This document shows, in pieces, positions 46,213 to 54,409 of a stretch of DNA of 64,000 bases. A program made the position numbers and the translations under genes. Under the pieces are notes generated by a model. The model saw only the letters and a list, made by a program, of their open reading frames with translations, was not told the origin of the DNA and did not search any database. Origin of the DNA: Spartobacteria bacterium (GTDB taxonomy: Bacteria; Verrucomicrobiota; Verrucomicrobiia; Chthoniobacterales; UBA10450); contig PLCM01000032.1 of the NCBI GenBank assembly GCA_003134765.1, forward strand, positions 62,001 to 126,000, given 5' to 3'. Every line of letters starts with the position of its first letter. The stretch's first letter is position 1.

Positions 46213-46551
46213 ATGAAAACCTGCCTGCTCGTCCTTTGCCTGATCGCGACCGCTGCCAGTTCCGTAGTCGCGGAAACGTACCGAGCGCCGATCGCGCGCA
46301 CCCGTCAAAAGCAACAGCCCCAGCGTCCGGCCCCGCCGATTACGCGAAGGGAAGTGGACGGCGTCATCCCGCGCGGAATTCGCGGCGGCAACTTCCTGCA
46401 GATGTTCAATCCGAAAGCGCCCGCCAAGTACGGCACTTCACAGGAAGCGATCGTTTTCGATCCCTCGCCAATGAACTCGGTGCCGGCTCAGAACGGTCAG
46501 ACCGATCCGGGCAAATGGAAGGGCATTAAGTTTTTCGTTTTCCGGTTTTGA
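46213..46551 (+). CDS. Small secreted hypothetical protein
   Basis: Signal peptide MKTCLLVLCLIATAASSVVA; Pro/Arg-rich. Confidence 0.6.
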   Translation: MKTCLLVLCLIATAASSVVAETYRAPIARTRQKQQPQRPAPPITRREVDGVIPRGIRGGNFLQMFNPKAPAKYGTSQEAIVFDPSPMNSVPAQNGQTDPGKWKGIKFFVFRF

Positions 46552-46562
46552 CGCAACTTTGC

Positions 46563-46649
46563 GGTGGATCGAGTCCCGCGGCTGCGGGACCGCTCGAGGC
46601 TTAAAATGGCGGCGGAGCCGCACTTGACCGACACGGCGCGATCCACCAC
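46563..46649. repeat. Palindromic element GGTGGATCGAG...CGATCCACCAC
   Basis: Same arms as 28442-28530; overlaps the 5' end of the downstream GT4 ORF. Confidence 0.8.
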
Positions 46650-47790
46650 GCGACCGGTGGTGGCGTGTTATTGCGCGACGTTCCTGAAGCCGGAGATGCT
46701 GCACATCTATCGGCAAATCACATCGCTCCAACGCTTCGAACCGTTTGTGATTGCGCAAAAGCGGGAGGAGGCGACGCGCTTTCCGTTCGATCGCATCGCG
46801 ATCGTCGGCAAGCCGGCAACGCATTTCGCACGGCGATTCTGGTTCAAGGAAGTTCGCGACGCACCATGGGAGGTTTCGCGCGGAGAAGTGCGAAAGCTGA
46901 CGGGAATTCTTGCCGAGGTCAAAGCGGAGTTGATCCACATTTATTTTGGCCACATCGCCGTGCATTTGCTGCCCTTGATCCGGGCCTGGTCGAAGCCTTC
47001 CGTTGTCTCGTTTCACGGCGCCGACGTGATGGTCGATCTGGAAAAGCCGGCTTACCGCGTCGCGACTCAGCAGATGCTCGAGGCCGTGCGGCTTATCCTG
47101 GTGCGGTCGGAGTCGTTAGGCCGGGCCCTGATTAACCTTGGTTGTCCCGCAGGAAAGATCAGGCTTCAGCATACGGGAATACCGGTCGACGACATTCCGT
47201 TTCGTCCAAGGGAATGGCCGGATAACGGCGCCTGGAAATTTGTTCAGGCCTGTCGGCTCATTGAAAAAAAAGGGCTTCGCGTAAGCCTGCGGGCGTTTGC
47301 AAACTTCGCGGTGCAGCATCCGGCCGCGACCTTTACGATTGCGGGCGAGGGTCCGCTCCGCAGCGAGCTCGGCAGAATGGCGGCAGAACTGGGTGTCGCC
47401 GACAAAGTTTTCTTTCCCGGTTTCATCTCGCAAACGCAGCTGCGCGAATTGTTTTACCAAGCGCACATTTTTCTTCACCCGAGCGAGGTCGGCGGCGATG
47501 GAAACCAGGAGGGCGTTCCGAACTCGATGCTCGAAGCGATGGCGAGCGGCCTGCCCGTCTTCGCCACGGAGCACGGCGGAATTCCGGAAGCGATCGAGAA
47601 TGGCAGAAGTGGAATTCTTGTGCCAGAGCGCGACGACGCGGCCCTCGCGCTTGCCCTCCACGAGCGAACCGCCAATCCGGAGGGACTGGCCGCGATCGCC
47701 CGAAATGGCGCGGAAGTAGTGCGGAAGCATTTCGAGCAAAATGGACAGACCCGGCAGCTCGAAGATTATTACTTCGAAGCGATCGGGTAG
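46564..47790 (+). CDS. Glycosyltransferase family 4 (true start uncertain, possibly about 46606-46660)
   Basis: IHIYFGHIAVHLLP, VSFHGADVMVD, GEGPLRSELGRMAAELGV, HPSEVGGDGNQEGVPNSMLEAMASGLPVFATEHGGIPEAI. Confidence 0.92.
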   Translation: MDRVPRLRDRSRLKMAAEPHLTDTARSTTRPVVACYCATFLKPEMLHIYRQITSLQRFEPFVIAQKREEATRFPFDRIAIVGKPATHFARRFWFKEVRDAPWEVSRGEVRKLTGILAEVKAELIHIYFGHIAVHLLPLIRAWSKPSVVSFHGADVMVDLEKPAYRVATQQMLEAVRLILVRSESLGRALINLGCPAGKIRLQHTGIPVDDIPFRPREWPDNGAWKFVQACRLIEKKGLRVSLRAFANFAVQHPAATFTIAGEGPLRSELGRMAAELGVADKVFFPGFISQTQLRELFYQAHIFLHPSEVGGDGNQEGVPNSMLEAMASGLPVFATEHGGIPEAIENGRSGILVPERDDAALALALHERTANPEGLAAIARNGAEVVRKHFEQNGQTRQLEDYYFEAIG

Positions 47791-47863
47791 GGACGCCGCG
47801 CCGCGGCGTCCGCGGATTCAATGACGCGCACCAACGGCGGACGCCGCCGCGCGGCGTCCCTAC
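47787..47863. repeat. GTAG-foot REP/BIME element filling a convergent gap
   Basis: GGTAGGGACGCCGCGCCGCGGCGTCC ... GGACGCCGCCGCGCGGCGTCCCTACC. Confidence 0.92.
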
Positions 47864-48882
47864 CTGAAGAAGGCTTCGAGCTGTTTGGCGACCACTTCGA
47901 AACTAAGAGATTTCGAAGCGGCTGGGATCATCGCAGTGACGCTTGCCTTATAGAAATCTCGATCGGTGAGCAGACGTGCGGCGGCCTGCTGGATCTCAGC
48001 GACCGAACGCGCGAATCCGCAAAAATCCGGAAACCCGATTCGATCGATTGCGCCATTCCCTCCCACGCAGGGAAGGCGACAGAGGAGGGCATCACCCGCG
48101 ACCTGACCGGGAACGAAACTGGTGTCGAGTTGCAGGATGATTTTGTGACGCGCGAGTTCTCGCAAATAATCGGGATAGGAGAGCTTCCTGTTCAGAACGC
48201 GCAATCTCTCCTCGGCGAATCCAATTTCAGACAAAACCCGCGCGCCCTTGCGACCTTCGTAATCGAAAACGGTCACGGATTCGCCTGTACTCTCGCTCAA
48301 TTGCCGGGCGAGAAAGAGCGCGGCCAGGTGATTCCGCGAGAGGACATCCCATTCGCGGGTCCCGATGAAGATTCCGGCGCGTTGTTCGATTGGGCGGGAA
48401 AAATCCCAGCGCGGATCATCAACCGGATAAGGGGTGGGGATAAATGCAGCGTGCTCCGGGCCGCGCAGGGCGCGATACAAATCGGCGGCCTCCGGTGTCG
48501 GCGCGAGACAGACATCCGCTTTCTGTACGATGCGAACGAAACGCGCAAGCCGGGCCGAGTTGTGCAACTGATTCGCGATTTGATGCAGGCCCGTTTCCTT
48601 CAGCGAAATAGCAACGAAGCGCCCGGCGTTCTGCAATCCTTCGAGGGCGCGTTCGGAAGCTGCGAAATCTCCGCGGAGCAAAAGCAAAACGGGCGCGCCC
48701 TGCGCGATGGCATCTCCGGTTTCACGCTGAAAACTTCCGTGCGTGCATGCCGCGTAGGCGTGGAAGTTTGTCGGCGGATGCGGAAGCGCTGTTTCGCCGG
48801 CGCCATCCGGAAAGTCCTGGGCGACGTCGCGGCCGCCAGGATTCAGGACCGTGAGACGAAAATTGGAAAGCGCATTTGCCAT
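47860..48882 (-). CDS. Glycosyltransferase-like protein
   Basis: KADVCLAPTPEAADLYRALRG, RELARHKIILQLDTSFVPGQVAGDALLCRLPCVGGNGAIDRIGFPDF; GT-B-like C-terminus. Confidence 0.65.
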   Translation of the reverse strand: MANALSNFRLTVLNPGGRDVAQDFPDGAGETALPHPPTNFHAYAACTHGSFQRETGDAIAQGAPVLLLLRGDFAASERALEGLQNAGRFVAISLKETGLHQIANQLHNSARLARFVRIVQKADVCLAPTPEAADLYRALRGPEHAAFIPTPYPVDDPRWDFSRPIEQRAGIFIGTREWDVLSRNHLAALFLARQLSESTGESVTVFDYEGRKGARVLSEIGFAEERLRVLNRKLSYPDYLRELARHKIILQLDTSFVPGQVAGDALLCRLPCVGGNGAIDRIGFPDFCGFARSVAEIQQAAARLLTDRDFYKASVTAMIPAASKSLSFEVVAKQLEAFFR

Positions 48883-48958
48883 CGCGAGAACCCTATCAGA
48901 TTCGCGGCGTGTGCAAGAGGGTGGATCGCTCGATGATCATGCCACGCGTCCGTCTCTT

Positions 48959-49035
48959 CTGTAGCAGCGGCCCAGTGGGCCCCGCTCGAGAGCGGCCGCG
49001 AGCTTCGAGGAGCGGCCCACGGGCCGCTGCTACAG
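48959..49035. repeat. GTAG-foot REP/BIME element
   Basis: CTGTAGCAGCGGCCCAGTGGGCC ... GCGGCCCACGGGCCGCTGCTACAG. Confidence 0.88.
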
Positions 49036-49057
49036 ACAGGACAAAATGTCTGAGTTC

Positions 49058-51736
49058 CTACTCATTCGGATCCGACGGCGGAGGGGGCGTCGGCCGCAGG
49101 ATCGAGTCTTCCGGGATTTCGTCGCTCGGATGAACCGGTTCTGCCCGCCGGATTTCCTTCGGCGATTGCTGTGGCGTCGGCGTCACCGGCTCCGCCCGGA
49201 GAACCGGTTTCGTCGATTCAGGCTCGACGCGCTCGGCTTTCAGGACTGGTTTTTCAGGAGGCGATTCCACGGCCTCGGCCTTTGGGGTCGGCTTGGTCTC
49301 GTTCGGCTCGACGGCCTCCGCTTTCAAAACTGGTTTCGTCGGATCGGGCAACTTATCCTGTTCGTCGCCGTTCGCCGACTTGTCGCGCTCGGTCTTTTCA
49401 ACCGGCTTTGGTTTCACGGTTGAGTGAACTGCGTTGTACGGATCGTTCTCGGCCAGCAGAACCGGTCCCTGGGCCGTGACCGGTGAAACCTGCTTGGGAT
49501 CAACGGCGAGAGACGCCCGGGGAAAACCGGAGGCGGGCAGATCGCGCACCAGCCGCGTCCGGGCCTCGCCGTGGACATTGCACGGTTCGGTCGGCATTTG
49601 CGCGGAGGTCGCCAGCTCGACGTAGGTCGTGCGCTTGTGCACGGTCTCGCCACTCGCGGATTTTACGGTGTCATAACACTTGTCGGTCGCGAGCAATCCC
49701 GAGCGCGTGCAAATCTCCACCTTCTGCATCCCTTTGGGCTCCGGGATCTCTTTCGCGGGGTAGCGTTCGTTCGCCGAATTCATCACATCCACCCAGATAG
49801 GCAGTGCGATTTCCCTCCCGAAAGCGCCGCGATAAATCCTCTGCGGTTTGTCGAATCCGGCCCAGACGGCACAGGTGATCGAGTTGTCGTATCCGGCGAA
49901 GAGCGCGTCGGTGAAATCATAGGCTGTCCCTGTTTTTCCGGCCGCGGGAAATTTCTTCAGCCCGAATTTCTCCCGGGCGGCGCGCCCCGTCCCTGACTCG
50001 AGCGCATCGACCAGGCAGGAATGAACTTCGTAGGCCGTCTCGGGTTTGATGACGGTTTGCCGGGCGCGATCCTTGGGCGCTTCCCAAACAACCGTCCCAT
50101 CCTTTTCCTCGATCCGATCGAGAATGTGCGGTGGGTTCGGCCGCCAGCCGCCATTCGGAAAAATCGTGTAGGCGAGGGCGAGCTCGGCCAGCGTGATTTC
50201 ACTGCTCCCGAGGAAGGTCGCCGGGAACGGGCGGAGCGGGGAGCGGATGCCGGCCGCCTTGCAAAGTTGTAGGACCGGGTCAACGCCTACCGTCATGCCG
50301 ATGCGGACGGTGGCGCCGTTTTTCGATTTCGCCAGCGCCTGTCGCGCCGTGATCGGTCCTTCGTAGCGGTTCTCCTCCGACTCGGGTCCCCATTCGCCGA
50401 GAATCCCTGTCGTGCCGCCGATCATCACCGCCCGGTTATCGAGCGCGGAATCCTCGACGAGCGATCCGGGAAACAATCCATTCTCGAACGCGGCGGCGTA
50501 AACGAATGGCTTGATCGCGGTGCCGGCGGGACGCCTGGCCTGCAAGGCGCGGTCGTACTGGTTGTGCTCGAAATCGCGGCCGCCGATGAGAACGAGAATC
50601 CCGGCGGTCTGGTTATCGAGCGCGATCAGCGCGCCCTGCAAATAATCGGGCGCGATCGTGACGTTCGGCACCGCGATTTGCTTCGCACTCTTGTAGCGGT
50701 TCGCATACAGCTCGTAGGTCGGGTGATTGTAACCGGGATGTTGTTCCGCTTCCGCGAGATGCGTGCGGAGCGATTCTTCGCCCACTCTCTGCATTTCGGC
50801 ATCGATCGTCGTGTGGATCCGATAGCCTTCATTCATGGCGCGATCCCAACCGACTGCGGCGATGACCTGCTGACGAATGTAATCAACCGCATAAGTCTGG
50901 CCCTGCGCGCTTTGCCTGCTGCCGGTGACGATTTCTTCCGCCTGGGCCGCCTCGCATCGTTCGCGCGAGATGAAGCCGAGATCGCGCATCTTCGCGAGGG
51001 CCACGTTCCGCGCATCGCGCGAAGCATTTTTGTCGCTCCAGGGGGAAAGTTTGTTTGGGCTTTTGATCAACCCGGCGAGCGTGGCCGCTTCCGCCAGCGT
51101 CATATCGCGCGCGGGCTTTCCGAAATAGCCGCGCGATGCCGCCTCGGCGCCGTAGAGCCCGCCGCCGAAGTAGATCCGATTGAGGTAGAGCTCCATGATT
51201 TTCTGTTTCCCGAACCGCTCCTCAATCCGGCGCGAGAGGAGAATCTCGAGCAGCTTGCGGCGGAAAGTTCTTTCCTTGAGCGCAAAACTGTTGCGCGCCA
51301 GCTGCTGCGTGATCGTGCTCGCTCCCTGGCGGACATGGCCCGCGGTGAAATTCTTCAGGGCAGCGCGAACGATGCCCGACAGATCGTATCCACCGTGCTG
51401 GTAGAATTTGTTGTCTTCGACCGCCACGACGGCGTTCACCAGATCCCGCGGCAGCTGCTCGTAGGGAACGGTCTCGCGGTTCTCGACATAGATCTGCCCA
51501 AAGATCTTGTCATTCCGGTCGAGGATTACACTGGCCGACTCCATTTGTTCCAACTTCGAGAGATCGAGGGTCCCGGCCTCGGCGGAGAGGACGTTGACGA
51601 GGTACCAGAAATAGATTCCGAATCCGAGGAGGGCGACGAGCGCGCCGGCGATCGGGATGCAGAATTTCGGCTTCTGAAACCAGCGACGGCGAGGGAAGTA
51701 GTCGACCGGCGTTTGCGGAAGATAAGAAACGGGCAT
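49058..51736 (-). CDS. Class A penicillin-binding protein (PBP1A)
   Basis: GT51 AVVAVEDNKFYQHGGYD, GASTITQQLARN; transpeptidase AKSKNGATVRIGM, AGKTGTAYDFTDALFAGY; Pro/Glu-rich tail. Confidence 0.96.
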   Translation of the reverse strand: MPVSYLPQTPVDYFPRRRWFQKPKFCIPIAGALVALLGFGIYFWYLVNVLSAEAGTLDLSKLEQMESASVILDRNDKIFGQIYVENRETVPYEQLPRDLVNAVVAVEDNKFYQHGGYDLSGIVRAALKNFTAGHVRQGASTITQQLARNSFALKERTFRRKLLEILLSRRIEERFGKQKIMELYLNRIYFGGGLYGAEAASRGYFGKPARDMTLAEAATLAGLIKSPNKLSPWSDKNASRDARNVALAKMRDLGFISRERCEAAQAEEIVTGSRQSAQGQTYAVDYIRQQVIAAVGWDRAMNEGYRIHTTIDAEMQRVGEESLRTHLAEAEQHPGYNHPTYELYANRYKSAKQIAVPNVTIAPDYLQGALIALDNQTAGILVLIGGRDFEHNQYDRALQARRPAGTAIKPFVYAAAFENGLFPGSLVEDSALDNRAVMIGGTTGILGEWGPESEENRYEGPITARQALAKSKNGATVRIGMTVGVDPVLQLCKAAGIRSPLRPFPATFLGSSEITLAELALAYTIFPNGGWRPNPPHILDRIEEKDGTVVWEAPKDRARQTVIKPETAYEVHSCLVDALESGTGRAAREKFGLKKFPAAGKTGTAYDFTDALFAGYDNSITCAVWAGFDKPQRIYRGAFGREIALPIWVDVMNSANERYPAKEIPEPKGMQKVEICTRSGLLATDKCYDTVKSASGETVHKRTTYVELATSAQMPTEPCNVHGEARTRLVRDLPASGFPRASLAVDPKQVSPVTAQGPVLLAENDPYNAVHSTVKPKPVEKTERDKSANGDEQDKLPDPTKPVLKAEAVEPNETKPTPKAEAVESPPEKPVLKAERVEPESTKPVLRAEPVTPTPQQSPKEIRRAEPVHPSDEIPEDSILRPTPPPPSDPNE

Positions 51737-51842
51737 GCGGCGGAAGACGTGGAGCGTTAAAGCGTTAAATAGTTAAATCGAAAGGGATCGTATCGTTCTG
51801 GCGCCCTCTTAACGATGTAACGATCTGACGGTAAAGATACCT

Positions 51843-52970
51843 ATGCTCACCAGCGATCAAGCTCCGTCCGAATTCATTCGGCAGACGATCCATCAAAAGG
51901 GCCCGGTCGGGTTCGACTGGTTCATGGAACAGGCGCTCTACCATCCGGAATTTGGTTACTACAGCTCGGGCCGCTGCCAGATCGGACGGCAGGGCGATTA
52001 TTTCACCAATGTCAGCGTCGGCCCGCTCTTCGGCCGGCTCCTCGCGGCGCAGTTTTCCGAGATGTGGGAAATCCTGGACCGGCCCACCCACTTCACGATC
52101 GTCGAACAAGGCGCACATCATGGCGACTTCGCGAAGGACGTTCTCGAAGCGGTTCGGGAACGGGCGCCGGATTTTCTTTCCGCGCTCCGGTATTGTGTGA
52201 TCGAGCCGTTTCCGGTTTTACAGGCGCGGCAGCGGGAAAGACTTCACGCTTTCAGCGAAAAACTGATGTGGCGAAACTCGGTTGCCGATCTCAAGCCGTT
52301 CTCGGGCGTCCATTTTTCCAATGAGTTGCTCGACTCGATGCCGGTGCGGCTGGTCAGCCGCGAACACGACGAAGATTGGCAGGAACGGCTCGTGGGGATA
52401 TCGGGCGAGGGCCTGGGTTTCGTCACGGGGCCGATCACGGACGAGAAGTTGCTGCGTCAGCTGGAAAAAGTGCCGCGCTCTGGTGACGACTATTACGAGA
52501 CTGAGGTAAACCTTGCCGCATTGGATTGGATCGGGGAGGTATCCCCAAAACTGATCCGCGGATTTGTGATCGCGGTCGACTACGGTTTTCCCCGCACGGA
52601 ATTTTATACGAAGGAGCGCAGGACCGGCACGTTGCAAGCTCGCGCCGCGCATCGGGCGGTCAGTTCGCCATTGGTTGAACCAGGGAACGTCGACATCACT
52701 GCCCATGTTGATTGGACGAGCGTAACAGAAAGGGCGGAGGCGTATGGTCTCAACCTGATCGGCTTCACCGATCAATATCACTTCATCACCGGAATGCTCG
52801 CGCGCTTGACTCCACAGGAGGGTGAACGGCGTGCCCTGCAAACGTTGCTGCACCCGGAGTTTCTCGGGACGCGGTTCCAGTATCTCGCGCTTGGCAAGGA
52901 AGTGGGCGAGGAGCCACTCAGCGGTTTTCGCTTTGCGCGCGATCCTCGGAAAGTGCTTGGTCTTTGGTAG
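51843..52970 (+). CDS. SAM-dependent methyltransferase, NDUFAF7/MidA family (DUF185)
   Basis: GPVGFDWFMEQALYHPEFGYYSSG..IGRQGDYFTNVSVGPLFGRLLA, HFSNELLDSMPVRLV, VDYGFPR. Confidence 0.92.
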   Translation: MLTSDQAPSEFIRQTIHQKGPVGFDWFMEQALYHPEFGYYSSGRCQIGRQGDYFTNVSVGPLFGRLLAAQFSEMWEILDRPTHFTIVEQGAHHGDFAKDVLEAVRERAPDFLSALRYCVIEPFPVLQARQRERLHAFSEKLMWRNSVADLKPFSGVHFSNELLDSMPVRLVSREHDEDWQERLVGISGEGLGFVTGPITDEKLLRQLEKVPRSGDDYYETEVNLAALDWIGEVSPKLIRGFVIAVDYGFPRTEFYTKERRTGTLQARAAHRAVSSPLVEPGNVDITAHVDWTSVTERAEAYGLNLIGFTDQYHFITGMLARLTPQEGERRALQTLLHPEFLGTRFQYLALGKEVGEEPLSGFRFARDPRKVLGLW

Positions 52971-53043
52971 GGACGCCGCAGCGCGGCATCCGGTGTCCTT
53001 GGGGTTGGCCATAGGGCGGACGCCGCAGCGCGGCATCCCTACC
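52967..53043. repeat. GTAG-foot REP/BIME element filling a convergent gap
   Basis: GGTAGGGACGCCGCAGCGCGGCATCC ... GGACGCCGCAGCGCGGCATCCCTACC. Confidence 0.92.
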
Positions 53044-54272
53044 TAAAACCGGACGGTGAATTGCGCGGCGAAGATGTGGTCCGAGTCGTTTCCGCCGTCC
53101 TTTTCGTGCTGGAAACTGTACTGCAGTTTGAGCTGAGTGTGCGCGGTGAAGCGATAGCCAACCGCCAGATCGGCGCGCCAGAGATCGCGGCCCCACGGCG
53201 CGGTGCCGCCATAGCTGTTGGTCACGTCGCCAAAGAACTGCTGGTTCCAGCGCACGGCGCCAAAAAACTGCGGAGTAAATTTGTATTTCGCCTCGAGGTA
53301 GTAGGCGAACGTGTCGGCATCGGTAAACCCCGGGACTTCGAAACGCGCTTCGAAAAATTCCGCCCACAATTGCCAGTGATGCCAGGCAAAACCGATGTCC
53401 TGGCCGAAGAGACGCTCATGGTAATCGCCCGGATCGCGGCCGAACGGTAACGTGGACATCGCCTCCGGCCGGAGATAGGCGCCTTCGCTGGCCGAGAATC
53501 CAAAAGTCCACATTTCGTTAGGCCGAAATCCGACGCGGCCGCTGACGGTGGGATTGGCAAAGTCCATTCGCGTGATTGGCCACGACTCCGGCCGCGAGGA
53601 AAGCGACGCGTTCTTGATTTCCCCGGCATAATCGAATTGGCCGATTTTCCCGGCCACGGAAACGCCGGTGGCATAACTCGGCCCCCAGATGATGGGGTTG
53701 TGTTCGTATTTCTCCGCCGGCGTGCCGATGCCGAGGAAACTGTAATAGGGCGCCGATTTGTCTCCGATCGCGGTCACGTTTTCATAGGGCAACGGCGCGT
53801 TGACGAACGGATTTTCCCAGGAGAGATGCCGGGGCACCCAGTTGCCGACCACGGTGGAAAACTGGCCGGCCTGGAGGGTGAACCGGCCGTCTTCCCAGGG
53901 CGTGACGCGCACCGCGTATTCATCGAGGCGCAATTGCGCACCTCGATCACTCGGATCGAAGCCGCGATCGACCCGGGTTTGCGTGAACAGATAGACGGAC
54001 GGGCCGAGCTGAGCGTCGAGGAACAGACTGAGCCGCGGATTAAACAGAGTGTCGTTTGTGGTCCGGATGAGACCGGGCGACAGCCCGCTGAAATGATAGA
54101 CTTCAAGGTCAAGGGTGCCGCTCACCCGTGCGCGGACCTCGCCGTTGAGCGCGCTGAAGCTCAGCGCTTCGTCGACGTGATCGAGGAAATCCTGGGCTTT
54201 TGCACTGGGAATGGCACAGGCGATGAGCACAAGTCCGAGGGCGAGTCCGCAAAGGGACGAGTGCCGCGACAC
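53043..54272 (-). CDS. Outer-membrane beta-barrel (porin-like); probable GTG start at 54272
   Basis: Signal peptide VSRHSSLCGLALGLVLIACAIPSAKA; alternating beta pattern; C-terminal aromatic FTVRF; N-terminal extension of the ORF to 54413 is repeat DNA. Confidence 0.78.
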   Translation of the reverse strand: MSRHSSLCGLALGLVLIACAIPSAKAQDFLDHVDEALSFSALNGEVRARVSGTLDLEVYHFSGLSPGLIRTTNDTLFNPRLSLFLDAQLGPSVYLFTQTRVDRGFDPSDRGAQLRLDEYAVRVTPWEDGRFTLQAGQFSTVVGNWVPRHLSWENPFVNAPLPYENVTAIGDKSAPYYSFLGIGTPAEKYEHNPIIWGPSYATGVSVAGKIGQFDYAGEIKNASLSSRPESWPITRMDFANPTVSGRVGFRPNEMWTFGFSASEGAYLRPEAMSTLPFGRDPGDYHERLFGQDIGFAWHHWQLWAEFFEARFEVPGFTDADTFAYYLEAKYKFTPQFFGAVRWNQQFFGDVTNSYGGTAPWGRDLWRADLAVGYRFTAHTQLKLQYSFQHEKDGGNDSDHIFAAQFTVRF

Positions 54273-54278
54273 CTTTTC

Positions 54279-54391
54279 GTCATTCCGAACGGAGCGCAGC
54301 GGAGTCGAGGAATACCGCTGCGGCACCTTCAAGGTTTGATCACGGGATCCCTCGACTCCGTTTCGTTCCACTGCACTTCGCTCGGGATGAC
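54279..54391. repeat. GTCATTCCGAA/CCCGAG-family inverted repeat pair (copy 7)
   Basis: GTCATTCCGAACGGAGCGCAGCGGAGTCGAGGAATACC ... GGATCCCTCGACTCCG..CTTCGCTCGGGATGAC. Confidence 0.85.
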
Positions 54392-54409
54392 CGGACGGGA
54401 ACATTCTCG

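Noticed and set aside
47821-48936. 371-aa plus-strand ORF
   Set aside because: Opposite a better-supported GT-like gene (47860-48882, minus), starts inside a REP element, no motif recognised.
50564-51760. 398-aa plus-strand ORF opposite PBP1A
   Set aside because: Antisense to unmistakable GT51/transpeptidase motifs.
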